NCBI GenBank assembly: GCA_963790775.1
Contig: CAWBPR010000011.1
Location: 124,001-188,000 of the forward strand
Reading direction: 5' to 3'
Origin: JASJBU01 sp963790775
GTDB taxonomy: Bacteria > Pseudomonadota > Gammaproteobacteria > Chromatiales > Chromatiaceae
DNA length: 64,000 nucleotides
A model generated the notes under the pieces. That model saw nothing but the letters and a program-made list of their open reading frames with translations. It was not told the origin of the DNA and made no database searches. Below, in pieces: positions 26,997 through 35,362 of the stretch (positions are counted from its first letter, which is position 1; the number at the start of each line of letters is the position of its first letter). The position numbers were made by a program, and so were the translations under genes.

Positions 26997-28088
26997 ATGT
27001 CTGAATTAACAAAAGATCAGATCAACGAAGCCATCAAAGGCTACGTAGAGCCCCATTTGGAAAAAGACCTGGTGACCGCCAAGGCAGTTAAGGGTGTCGA
27101 GATTACAGGTGACAAGGTCAAGGTGGCCATAGAAGTAGGCTTCCCCGCCAAGGGTTGTATGGATGACATCGCTGCAGCCGTGAAGGCGCAGGTTGAGGGT
27201 GTCGATGGCGTTGCATCTGCTGAGGTGAGCGTTACTTCCAAGGTGGTGGCCCATTCGGTACAAAAATCCCTCAAGCCGATCGACAACATCAAAAATATCA
27301 TTGCCGTGGCATCCGGCAAGGGCGGCGTGGGCAAGTCCACCACCGCGGTGAATCTGGCCCTGGCCCTGGCTGTTGAGGGCGCCAAGGTGGGTATACTGGA
27401 TGCGGATATCTACGGTCCCTCCCAGCCGCGCATGCTGGGTATCAGCGGCAAGCCGGAATCAAAAGATGGCAAGACCCTGGAACCTATGGTGGGCTATGGC
27501 CTGCAGGCCATGTCCATTGGTTTTCTGGTCGACGAGGAGACTCCGATGATATGGCGTGGCCCGATGGTTACCCAGGCGCTCGAGCAGTTATTGAACGACA
27601 CCAATTGGGCCGATCTGGACTACCTGGTGGTGGATCTGCCGCCGGGCACCGGCGACACCCAGCTGACCCTGGCCCAGAAGGTGCCGGTTTCTGGTGCGGT
27701 GATCGTCACCACGCCCCAGGATATCGCCCTGCTCGATGCCCGCAAGGGTCTTAAGATGTTCGAGAAGGTTGAAGTTCCGGTACTGGGTATAGTGGAGAAC
27801 ATGAGCACGCATATCTGTTCCAACTGCGGCCATGAAGAGCACATCTTCGGCGAGGGCGGCGGCTCCTCCATTGCGAATCAGTACCATGTGGATCTGCTTG
27901 GTTCCCTGCCGCTGGATATCCGTATCCGTGAGGAGACTGATGGTGGCAAACCGACCGTGGTGGCGGAGCCCGAGGCGCGCATCTCTATGATCTATCGCGA
28001 GATCGCGCGTAAGACCGCAGCCAAGCTGTCGTTACAGGCCAAGGATTACGCTGCCAAGTTCCCGAACATCGTGATCCAGAATAACTAA
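26997..28088 (+). CDS. apbC: Iron-sulfur cluster carrier ATPase ApbC/Mrp
   Basis: A 363-residue P-loop ATPase of the Mrp/NBP35 family that carries and delivers Fe-S clusters in the cytoplasm. An N-terminal MIP18-like domain (about 1-85) precedes the deviant Walker A GKGGVGKSTTAVNLA, the switch region DADIYGPSQPRMLG, VDLPPGTGDTQLTL and the cluster-binding CxxC (HICSNCGHEEHIFG). AGGAG lies upstream of the ATG. It is divergent from metG, a common gammaproteobacterial arrangement. It ends at a terminator at 28114-28140. Likely needed for the many Fe-S enzymes of such an organism. Confidence 0.96.
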   Translation: MSELTKDQINEAIKGYVEPHLEKDLVTAKAVKGVEITGDKVKVAIEVGFPAKGCMDDIAAAVKAQVEGVDGVASAEVSVTSKVVAHSVQKSLKPIDNIKNIIAVASGKGGVGKSTTAVNLALALAVEGAKVGILDADIYGPSQPRMLGISGKPESKDGKTLEPMVGYGLQAMSIGFLVDEETPMIWRGPMVTQALEQLLNDTNWADLDYLVVDLPPGTGDTQLTLAQKVPVSGAVIVTTPQDIALLDARKGLKMFEKVEVPVLGIVENMSTHICSNCGHEEHIFGEGGGSSIANQYHVDLLGSLPLDIRIREETDGGKPTVVAEPEARISMIYREIARKTAAKLSLQAKDYAAKFPNIVIQNN

Positions 28089-28113
28089 GAATTATTCAGG
28101 AATCAGGGCAAAG

Positions 28114-28140
28114 ACCCCCCGCCATGTGCGGGGGTTTTTT
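28114..28140 (+). terminator. Intrinsic terminator after apbC
   Basis: A C-rich arm (ACCCCCCGC), a short loop and a G-rich arm (GCGGGGGT) followed by TTTTTT. It separates apbC from the convergent rnt gene. Confidence 0.85.
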
Positions 28141-28783
28141 ATGTTGGCTGATCCCATGGATTCCCGGGATTGGTCAATTGCCAGCGATTGACAATGGTGC
28201 AGAACAGTCTGGCGGTTTGTTCAGTATCATAGATAGCGGAGTGGGCCTCGTTACCGTCCCATTCCAGACCGGCGCATTGGGCCGCTCTGGCGAGCACGGT
28301 CTGACCGTAGGCGAGCCCCGCCAGGGTGACTGTGTCAAAGGTGCTGAACGGATGGAAAGGGTTGCGTTTTATCTTGCTTCTTTCCACCGCCGCATTGAGA
28401 AATCCCAGATCGAAGAAGGCATTGTGGCCGACCAGTATAGCCCGTTTGCAGCTGCTGGCTTTCACGGCTTTGCGTATCGGGGAAAATAGTTTCTGCAGAG
28501 CCTCTTTCTCGGCCAGAGCCATCCGAAACGGATGATCTGGATCTATACCGTTGAACGCCAGGGCTTTGGGGTCTATGTTGGCCCCCGGAAAAGGTTCTAC
28601 ATGTGCTGCCAGAGTCTCACCAAGCTGCAAGAGACCGGCTTCATCCATGCGGATAGTGGTGGCCGCAATTTCCAACAATGCGTCCTGCTTGGCATCAAAC
28701 CCCCCTGTCTCCACATCGATCACAACAGGCAGGTAGCCGCGGAAGCGATTTGCGATAGCTGGATTGTAATGAACTTCTTCCAT
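28139..28783 (-). CDS. rnt: Ribonuclease T
   Basis: A 214-residue DEDDh 3'-exonuclease that trims tRNA and other stable RNA ends. Exo I is VVIDVETGGFD, Exo II is LVGHNAFFDLGFLN and Exo III is NEAHSAIYDTEQTARLF. The RNase T-specific FNGIDPDHPFRMAL is present. Length matches the family. It lies convergent to apbC and divergent from mlaA. Confidence 0.96.
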   Translation of the reverse strand: MEEVHYNPAIANRFRGYLPVVIDVETGGFDAKQDALLEIAATTIRMDEAGLLQLGETLAAHVEPFPGANIDPKALAFNGIDPDHPFRMALAEKEALQKLFSPIRKAVKASSCKRAILVGHNAFFDLGFLNAAVERSKIKRNPFHPFSTFDTVTLAGLAYGQTVLARAAQCAGLEWDGNEAHSAIYDTEQTARLFCTIVNRWQLTNPGNPWDQPT

Positions 28784-28990
28784 CGGTGAAGGATAATGAA
28801 TTTGGCAGGAATTATCGACTATGCTTTGGACTTACACTGAATATTTAACCTTAATATTCATATGACTACAGTGGGTGTTGTTAGATTAGTATCTTAAGGA
28901 TGATGCATTCTGTGTTATTTTGTATGCCGTCTTAATTTTTAAAAATGCAGTGAACTTGAAAACAAGGATATTTCAAGGATTGGAGCTCAG

Positions 28991-29764
28991 ATGAATAAAA
29001 ATAACTCCTGGGTGTGGCATCTGTGCGTTATTGCACTGATGATAGTCAGTCTCACAGGCTGTTCAACGATACAGAAAAAACTCTTGCCCGAACGTTTTCT
29101 TACCGAAGCCTTCTTGGCTGATCCAATTGAACCCCTCAACCGGGCGACTGACAAATTTAACCGAGAGCTCGACAAGACTGCGATAAAACCGGTGGCAAAA
29201 GGCTATCGCGTGGTTACCCCTGATCCGATCGATAAGGGGATAACCAATTTCTTTGATAATCTGGCGGATATCAATTCAGCGGTGAACAATTTTTTGCAAT
29301 TCAAACCGGTGCGGGCCCTGTCCGACGTAGGGCGCGTGTGCCTCAACACAACGGTTGGTCTGCTGGGGTTTATCGATGTTGCTTCAGATGCTGGTCTGAA
29401 AAGCTATAAAGAGGACTTTGGTCAGACGCTGGGCCACTGGGGAATCGGAGGCAAGCCTTATCTGGTAGTGCCGGTCGTCGGTCCCAACACCCTGCGTGAT
29501 CTGGTGGGGCAAGTAGTGGATCTGATGATGAATCCGATCTACTACACCAGTCAGGGTGTCTATTGGTCGGTCCTTACGCTGAAATTCATCGATACCCGGG
29601 CCGACCTGTTGGAGACCACGGATGTCTTGGATGAAGCTGCGGTTGATCCCTATAGCTTTGTCAGGGAAACCTATCTGCAGATTCGTAAAAACAAGATCTA
29701 CGACGGAGATCCTCCTCTAGAGGATGCAAATCTTGAAGGTGAAGTGATTTTTGATGATGAGTGA
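28991..29764 (+). CDS. mlaA: Phospholipid-transport lipoprotein MlaA (VacJ)
   Basis: A 257-residue outer-membrane lipoprotein of the Mla pathway, which removes misplaced phospholipids from the outer leaflet. The lipobox is LTGC (Cys about 24). Family blocks: DPIEPLNRATDKFNRELDK, NFFDNLADINSAVNNFLQ, FIDVASDAGLKSYKEDFGQT and LGHWGIGGKPYLVVPVVGP. The C-terminus is acidic (LEGEVIFDDE). Other mla genes are not in the window, which is usual for mlaA. It ends 9 bases before the convergent pyrC. Confidence 0.95.
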   Translation: MNKNNSWVWHLCVIALMIVSLTGCSTIQKKLLPERFLTEAFLADPIEPLNRATDKFNRELDKTAIKPVAKGYRVVTPDPIDKGITNFFDNLADINSAVNNFLQFKPVRALSDVGRVCLNTTVGLLGFIDVASDAGLKSYKEDFGQTLGHWGIGGKPYLVVPVVGPNTLRDLVGQVVDLMMNPIYYTSQGVYWSVLTLKFIDTRADLLETTDVLDEAAVDPYSFVRETYLQIRKNKIYDGDPPLEDANLEGEVIFDDE

Positions 29765-29773
29765 GGCTCTGGT

Positions 29774-30811
29774 TCAGCTCTCTTGCAGGAGTTGCCAGCT
29801 GATCTGTTCACCCGCCCTCAATGGGATCAACTTGCCATCACCGATTTCGTAATTATCAGGCGCTTGCCAACTACGCTTCTCCAGGGTGATTTTTGCGCTG
29901 TTGCGGGGCAGGCCATAAAAATCCGCGCCATGCAGACTGGCGAAGCCTTCCAGCTTGTCTAATGCACCTGCCTTTTCGAAGGCTTCCGCATAGAGCTCAA
30001 TCGCGGCATGTGCGGTATAACAGCCAGCGCAACCGCAGTCGCACTCTTTCGCATGCTGGGCGTGAGGGGCGCTGTCAGTGCCCAGAAAAAACTTTGAATT
30101 GCCACTGGTCGCGGCATCGATCAGTGCCTGTTGGTGGCGCTCACGCTTGAGAATCGGCAGGCAGTAATAGTGTGGACGGATCCCGCCTGCCAGCATGGCA
30201 TTGCGGTTATACAGCAGATGGTGGGCGGTAATAGTGGCTGCCACCGGCCCGGCGGTCCAGCTGACGAACTCAACCGCATCCTGGGTGGTGACATGCTCGA
30301 ATACCAGGGGCAGTTGAGGAAAGTCATGCACCAGTGGCTCCATATGCCGATGGATGAACACCTTTTCCCGATCGAAGATATCAATCTCGTTGTCGGTAAC
30401 CTCTGCATGCACCAGCAAGGGCAGGCCCTGTTTCTGCATCTCCTCGATTACCGGGTAGAGCTTTTTGATGTCAGTGACACCCGAGTCGGAATTGGTGGTG
30501 GCGCCGGCGGGATAGAGCTTGACTGCTTTGACAAAGCCGCTTGCACTGGCCTGGCGTATCTCCTCTCGTGAAAGGTTGTCTGTCATATACAGCGTCATTA
30601 AGGGTTCGAAAACAGCGCCCTTGGGCAGTGCCTGAAGAATTCTCTGCCGGTAATCAGCGGCCATTTGAGTGGTGGTGACCGGTGGTTTCAGGTTGGGCAT
30701 CACAATCGCGCGGGCAAAACGTGCGGCGCTATGTTTGACAACCGACTCCATGGTTTTTCCGTCGCGCAGATGCAGGTGCCAGTCATCGGGTTGAGTGAGT
30801 GTGAGCTTCAT
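29774..30811 (-). CDS. pyrC: Dihydroorotase (class II, PyrC)
   Basis: A 345-residue zinc amidohydrolase of pyrimidine synthesis that closes carbamoyl-aspartate to dihydroorotate. Metal ligands and active-site blocks are DWHLHLRDG, AVKLYPAGATTNSDSGV (the carbamylated Lys), LLVHAEVTDNEIDIFDREK, FEHVTTQDAVEFV and FLGTDSAPHAQHAKE. The CDCGCAGCYTA cysteine cluster typical of the E. coli-type enzyme is present. ATG 30811 is preferred; a TTG at 30832 would add seven residues. Confidence 0.96.
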   Translation of the reverse strand: MKLTLTQPDDWHLHLRDGKTMESVVKHSAARFARAIVMPNLKPPVTTTQMAADYRQRILQALPKGAVFEPLMTLYMTDNLSREEIRQASASGFVKAVKLYPAGATTNSDSGVTDIKKLYPVIEEMQKQGLPLLVHAEVTDNEIDIFDREKVFIHRHMEPLVHDFPQLPLVFEHVTTQDAVEFVSWTAGPVAATITAHHLLYNRNAMLAGGIRPHYYCLPILKRERHQQALIDAATSGNSKFFLGTDSAPHAQHAKECDCGCAGCYTAHAAIELYAEAFEKAGALDKLEGFASLHGADFYGLPRNSAKITLEKRSWQAPDNYEIGDGKLIPLRAGEQISWQLLQES

Positions 30812-30892
30812 GATGTCAGCCGTTAAGTTCAAGAGAAAAAAGATTGATAGGTTCTTTTGATCTTTACACGTCGATCGATTGTTAATTTCTAT

Positions 30893-30921
30893 TTGTCAAT
30901 TTAAGTAAATACTAATATTAT
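30893..30921 (+). promoter_or_regulatory. Strong candidate sigma70 promoter of sulfur-globule locus 2
   Basis: TTGTCA at 30893-30898, a spacer of exactly 17 bases and TATTAT at 30916-30921, all in an A+T-rich stretch. The predicted start is near 30928, giving a leader of about 75 bases before ATG 31003. A near-consensus promoter suits a structural protein made in large amounts. Confidence 0.6.
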
Positions 30922-31002
30922 TTTTCACCGAAGGCTACGTTGTATCTGCTTTCGAGCAAACTGAATCTAATGAACGCATTGTAACTCGAGGAGAGTGAAC
31001 TC

Positions 31003-31347
31003 ATGAATAAAATCGTTAAAGCTGCTGCTGCTGCTGCTCTGATCGCTGCTTCTGCTTCCGCATCCGCGTGGTGGGGCGGCCCTGGTTATGGTAACCGCGG
31101 TTGGGGTGACGACTGGTTGGGCGATGGCTGGGGTGATGGCAGTGGTGACTTCAGCTTCGGTATGAGCGGCAGTGCCCGTGGTTCCGGCTATGGCCGTGGT
31201 TACAACCGTTACAATGACTACTATGGCTATGGTCCTTATGGTTATGGCGCTCCTTATGGTGCTCCTTACGGTGCTCCTTATGGCTATCCCTATGCCGCAC
31301 CTGTAGCGCCTGTCGCACCTGCTGCACCTGCTGCACCGGCCAAGTAA
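31003..31347 (+). CDS. Sulfur globule protein, CV1 type
   Basis: A 114-residue exported protein. The signal peptide is Ala-rich (about 1-22, cleavage before WWGG). The mature part has WWGGPGYGNRGWGDDWLGDG, SGDFSFGMSGSARGSGYGRG, then YGYGAPYGAP repeats and a Pro/Ala tail (APVAPVAPAAPAAPAK). This WWG, GDG, GDF-FG, GRGY, APYG order is that of the CV1/CV2 envelope proteins (SgpA/SgpB) of Allochromatium, which enclose periplasmic sulfur globules. GAGGAG precedes the ATG. The next gene, 84 bases downstream, shares the same head. This is the strongest sulfur-metabolism marker in the window. Confidence 0.88.
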   Translation: MNKIVKAAAAAALIAASASASAWWGGPGYGNRGWGDDWLGDGWGDGSGDFSFGMSGSARGSGYGRGYNRYNDYYGYGPYGYGAPYGAPYGAPYGYPYAAPVAPVAPAAPAAPAK

Positions 31348-31431
31348 GTCTGTGTAAGGCTTAAAAGGATTACTACACAGGGATGTGTACAACAACTATC
31401 AACGTGGTTATCAAGCTTTCCGGGTACTAAA

Positions 31432-32238
31432 ATGAAAAAGATTTCTACTATTGCTGCTGCTATCGCCATGGCTGCCGCTTCTGCCAGTGCAAATGCATGG
31501 TGGGGCAACAATTGGGGTGACGACTTCATTGGCGACGGTTTCGGCGCCGGTGATTTCAGTTTCGGTTTCAGCATGCGCGCCCATGGGCGTGGTCATGGTT
31601 ACGGTCGGGGTTACGGTTATGACTACCCTTACTATGGCGTACCTGTTTACCCAGCTCCTGTGCTGACTGAAGAGCAACAGGCTGGCCTGATCGAACAGCA
31701 GAAAGCGTTTGCCGAGCAGCAGCAGAAAGCCTTTGAGCAAGCTGTTGCTGCACAACGCGAATTCGCAGCGCAGTACAACAATGATCCTATGGCTGCTATG
31801 GATGCCCAGAGGCAATCCATGCAGAATGCCATGGAAGTCCAGCGTCAACAGATAGATGCACAGTTTGACTCTATGGCCCCCGCCATGCCTGCAGATATCG
31901 CCCACCGTATCGAGGAGCGTAAGGCCCAGCGTGAAGCGATGATTAAACAGATGGAATCCCAGCGTCCGGACATGCCGGCCTTTAGTGCTGAGCCGGTTGA
32001 CCTCAACAAGCGGGTTGAAGAGGCTCAGGCCCGTCGTGATGAGATGGCCAAGGAGATGGATGCGCGCCGCGCTGCTGCTCCAGCCATGCCGGAGATGTCA
32101 GAAGAGATGAACAAGCGCAGGGAAGAGGCTCAGGCCCGTCGCGATGAGATGGTCAAGGAGATGGATGCGCGCCGCGAGATCGCGTTGCAGCGCATGCCCT
32201 TCGAGCGCCCGGCATACGCAACACGTAAAGATATGTAG
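31432..32238 (+). CDS. Sulfur globule protein head fused to a repetitive coiled coil
   Basis: The first 75 or so residues repeat the plan of the preceding CV1-type protein: signal peptide ending SANA, then WWGNNWGDDFIGDGFGAGDF, SFGFSMRAHGRGHGYGRGYG and a short PYYGVPVYPAP. Instead of ending, it continues for about 190 residues of Gln/Glu/Met/Arg-rich helix (EEQQAGLIEQQKAFAEQQQK). The last part holds three 35-residue units whose core is KRxEEAQARRDEMxKEMDARR. The period of 35 equals five heptads, so a coiled coil is expected. A globule-coating head joined to an oligomerising or tethering rod is the inference. The upstream ribosome-binding site is weak. It is followed by a strong terminator. 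Confidence 0.85.
   Translation: MKKISTIAAAIAMAAASASANAWWGNNWGDDFIGDGFGAGDFSFGFSMRAHGRGHGYGRGYGYDYPYYGVPVYPAPVLTEEQQAGLIEQQKAFAEQQQKAFEQAVAAQREFAAQYNNDPMAAMDAQRQSMQNAMEVQRQQIDAQFDSMAPAMPADIAHRIEERKAQREAMIKQMESQRPDMPAFSAEPVDLNKRVEEAQARRDEMAKEMDARRAAAPAMPEMSEEMNKRREEAQARRDEMVKEMDARREIALQRMPFERPAYATRKDM
31903..32175 (+). repeat. Three 105-bp in-frame coding repeats
   Basis: Units begin at 31903, 32008 and 32113, exactly 105 bases (35 codons) apart. The last two are nearly identical in DNA over the 66-base core, pointing to a recent duplication; the first has diverged but keeps the same charge and Met pattern. Confidence 0.85.
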
Positions 32239-32261
32239 AGTGAGCTGAGCCAGCACCTGAC

Positions 32262-32299
32262 AAAAGGCGTATCCGAGCTGCTCGGGTACGCCTTTTTTT
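32262..32299 (+). terminator. Intrinsic terminator of sulfur-globule locus 2
   Basis: GGCGTATCCGAG, a CTG loop and CTCGGGTACGCC form a 12-bp stem with one G-T pair, followed by seven T residues. It isolates the globule genes from aceE. Confidence 0.92.
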
Positions 32300-32413
32300 G
32301 TGCGGGTTTTTTGTCTGCCAACTATGTGAAAAGGTGAACATTTGTTGGTTTTTATCGGCAAAATAACTCTGCAAGTTAGGGATTCTTGCTGTATATTTGC
32401 ACAATCTATTATG

Positions 32414-32434
32414 ATTATTGGATTTTCCAATAAT
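32414..32434. promoter_or_regulatory. Perfect inverted repeat upstream of aceE, candidate operator
   Basis: ATTATTGGA, TTT, TCCAATAAT is a perfect 9-bp inverted repeat about 90 bases before the aceE start. Its core TTGG-N5-CCAA has the same half-site spacing as the E. coli PdhR box (TTGGT-N3-ACCAA). Binding by a GntR-family pyruvate-responsive regulator is an inference; no pdhR gene is in the window. Confidence 0.5.
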
Positions 32435-32521
32435 TACTCACTAATATCCGCAAACTGTACAGTTCATTTGAACCGTAAGTGGCTGGTGTTTTTTCAGAAT
32501 TGAAGAAGAAAGAGGTCAACG

Positions 32522-35176
32522 ATGTCTAGCCGACCCGATGTCGACCCGCAAGAGACACAAGAGTGGCTCGAAGCCCTGGAGGGCGTGCTTGAAAACGAAG
32601 GTATAGAGCGCGCTCATTATCTTATCGAGCAATTGGTGGATAAGGCGCGCCGTTCAGGTGCGCATCTGCCATTCAGCGCCAATACTGCGTATGTGAACAC
32701 CATTCCAGTGACCCAGCAGCAACGCTTTCCCGGTGATCGGGCCATGGAGCGGCGCATCCGCTCCTTCATCCGTTGGAATGCAATGGCGATGGTGGTGCAG
32801 GCGAACCGGATCTCCACCGAACTGGGGGGGCATATCTCCAGTTTCGCGTCGGGTGCAACCCTCTATGATATCGGTTTCAACCATTTTTTCCGGGCCTGTG
32901 ACAAGGAGCGGGATGGCGACCTGATCTTTTTCCAGGGGCACTCGGCGCCAGGGATCTATGCGCGCGCCTTTCTCGAGGGGCGTTTAAGTGAGGATCAGCT
33001 GCACAGCTTCCGTCAGGAAGTGGATGGCGGCGGACTCTCCTCCTACCCGCATCCCTGGCTGATGCCAGGTTTCTGGCAATTCCCCACTGTCTCTATGGGT
33101 CTCGGTCCCTTGATGGCGATCTATCAGGCCCGCTTCATGCGCTATCTGCATGATCGGGGGGTGGTCAATACTGCAGAGCGCAGGACCTGGGCATTCTGTG
33201 GCGACGGCGAGATGGACGAGCCGGAAGCCCTGGGGGCGATCTCCCTGGCGGGCCGCGAGCGGCTCGACAATCTGGTGTTCGTGATCAACTGCAACCTGCA
33301 GCGCCTGGACGGACCGGTGCGCGGCAACGGCAAGATCATTCAGGAGCTGGAGGCGGTATTCCGCGGCGCCGGCTGGCATGTGATCAAGGTGATCTGGGGC
33401 GGTTACTGGGATCCCCTGTTTGCCCGCGACAAGAACGGCACGCTGGTGAAGCGCATGGAAGAGGCGGTGGATGGCGATTACCAGGCCTACAAGGCCAAGG
33501 GCGGCGCCTACACCCGGGAACACTTCTTCGGCAAGTATCCTGAGCTGGAAGAGATGGTGACGGATATGACCGACGAGGATATCTGGCGCCTCAACCGTGG
33601 CGGCCACGACCCCCACAAGGTCTATGCCGCGTATGCCGAAGCGGCGGCCCACAAGGGTCAGCCGACGGTGATTCTGGCCAAGACCGTGAAGGGTTACGGC
33701 ATGGGCGTGGCGGGTGAGGGCCAGAATATCACTCACTCCCAGAAGAAGATGGGCGAGGCGGCGCTGAAGGCCTTTCGCGACCGTTTCAATATACCCATCA
33801 GTGACGACATGATCGGTTCCGCGCCGTTTTACAAGCCGCCGGCGGACAGTCCAGAGATGGAGTACATGCACAAGCGCCGCCAGGCCCTGGGCGGCTATAT
33901 GCCGCAGCGGCGCACCGAGGTGCAGCCGTTGCAGGTGCCCAGCCTGGAGAGCCTGAAGGTGATGCTCGAAGGCAGCGGGGATCGGGAACAGTCCACCACG
34001 ATGGCGTTTGTGCGGCTGCTCAACATGCTGATCCGCGACAAACAGCTTGGCAAGCAGGTGGTGCCGATCATCCCCGACGAGGCGCGCACCTTCGGTATGG
34101 AGGGTATGTTTCGTCAGCTCGGCATCTACTCATCCGTGGGCCAACTCTACGAGCCGGTGGATGCGGACCAGGTGATGTTCTACCGCGAGGACAAGAAGGG
34201 CCAGATCCTGCAGGAAGGCATCAATGAAGCGGGCGCCATGTCCTCCTGGATTGCCGCGGCCACCGCCTACAGTAACCACGGGATCAACATGATTCCGTTC
34301 TATATCTACTATTCCATGTTCGGCTTTCAGCGCATCGGCGATCTGGCCTGGGCGGCCGGGGATATGCAGGCGCGGGGATTTCTGATCGGCGGCACCGCCG
34401 GCCGCACCACTCTGGCGGGCGAGGGCCTGCAGCATCAGGATGGCCACAGCCATCTGGCGGCCGCCACCATTCCCAACTGTGTCGCCTACGACCCGACATT
34501 CGCCTATGAACTGACGGTAATCATCCAGGACGGCATGCGCCGCATGTATCAGGAACAGCAGAACATCTTCTATTACATCTCGGTGATGAACGAGAACTAC
34601 CTGCAACCGGCGATGCCGGAAGGGGTGGAAGAGGGCATCCGCCGCGGGCTGTATCTGTTCCAGCAGGGCGGCAAGCGCAAGAAACGGGTGCAGTTGCTGG
34701 GCAGCGGCACCATCCTGCGGGAGGTCATCGCCGCCGCTGAGCTGTTGGAGAAGGATTTCAGCATCTCCGCCGATGTCTGGAGCGTAACCAGCTTTAATGA
34801 ACTGCGCCGGGAAGGTCTGGATGTGGAGCGCTGGAATATGCTGCATCCCGAGGAAACTCCACGGGTCAGCTATGTGACGAGCCAATTGTCCGGGCAGCAG
34901 GGTCCCATAATTGCCGCGACCGACTATATGCGCAGCTATGCAGATCAGGTTCGTCCCTTTATCTCGGGGCGCTATACCGTGCTGGGCACCGACGGTTTTG
35001 GACGCAGTGATATGCGCAGCCAGTTGCGTAAATTCTTCGAGGTGAATCGCTATTATGTGACGCTTGCGGCGCTCAAGTCGCTGGCGGATGAGGGTGAGAT
35101 CGGTTTGGACATCGTGAGCAAGGCGCTTGCGAAATACAAGATCGACCCTGAGAAACCCAATCCAGTCACAGTCTAG
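32522..35176 (+). CDS. aceE: Pyruvate dehydrogenase E1 component, homodimeric type
   Basis: An 884-residue thiamine-diphosphate enzyme that decarboxylates pyruvate and acetylates the lipoyl groups of AceF. Length and sequence fit the AceE family: FFQGHSAPGIYARAFLEGRL, the ThDP motif GDGEMDEPEALGAISLAGRE ending in NCNLQRLDGPV, GGHDPHKVYAAY, VIPDEARTFGMEGMFRQLGI and EGLQHQDGHSHLAAATIPNC. AGAGG precedes the ATG. It opens an aceE-aceF-lpd series whose gaps (186 and 303 bases) suggest internal promoters or processing sites. Confidence 0.98.
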   Translation: MSSRPDVDPQETQEWLEALEGVLENEGIERAHYLIEQLVDKARRSGAHLPFSANTAYVNTIPVTQQQRFPGDRAMERRIRSFIRWNAMAMVVQANRISTELGGHISSFASGATLYDIGFNHFFRACDKERDGDLIFFQGHSAPGIYARAFLEGRLSEDQLHSFRQEVDGGGLSSYPHPWLMPGFWQFPTVSMGLGPLMAIYQARFMRYLHDRGVVNTAERRTWAFCGDGEMDEPEALGAISLAGRERLDNLVFVINCNLQRLDGPVRGNGKIIQELEAVFRGAGWHVIKVIWGGYWDPLFARDKNGTLVKRMEEAVDGDYQAYKAKGGAYTREHFFGKYPELEEMVTDMTDEDIWRLNRGGHDPHKVYAAYAEAAAHKGQPTVILAKTVKGYGMGVAGEGQNITHSQKKMGEAALKAFRDRFNIPISDDMIGSAPFYKPPADSPEMEYMHKRRQALGGYMPQRRTEVQPLQVPSLESLKVMLEGSGDREQSTTMAFVRLLNMLIRDKQLGKQVVPIIPDEARTFGMEGMFRQLGIYSSVGQLYEPVDADQVMFYREDKKGQILQEGINEAGAMSSWIAAATAYSNHGINMIPFYIYYSMFGFQRIGDLAWAAGDMQARGFLIGGTAGRTTLAGEGLQHQDGHSHLAAATIPNCVAYDPTFAYELTVIIQDGMRRMYQEQQNIFYYISVMNENYLQPAMPEGVEEGIRRGLYLFQQGGKRKKRVQLLGSGTILREVIAAAELLEKDFSISADVWSVTSFNELRREGLDVERWNMLHPEETPRVSYVTSQLSGQQGPIIAATDYMRSYADQVRPFISGRYTVLGTDGFGRSDMRSQLRKFFEVNRYYVTLAALKSLADEGEIGLDIVSKALAKYKIDPEKPNPVTV

Positions 35177-35362
35177 TGAACTGATATTGAAGTTGAGACC
35201 GCTCCTCATTTCACGGGAAGTGTGAGTGACAGCCGGGAGACAGATGCACAACTCCCGGTTGTTATCACCTCCAGTATTATTTCACTGAGCGGAGGGATGT
35301 TGACTATCCCCTGATGAGTTTGAGCTGGATTTTTTAGCCGCTGACACGGCAGAGGAATTGAA

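Noticed and set aside
34130..35251. Long open frame antisense to aceE (also 32984-33871)
   Set aside because: Mirror of the conserved AceE frame; composition is that expected from antisense codons.
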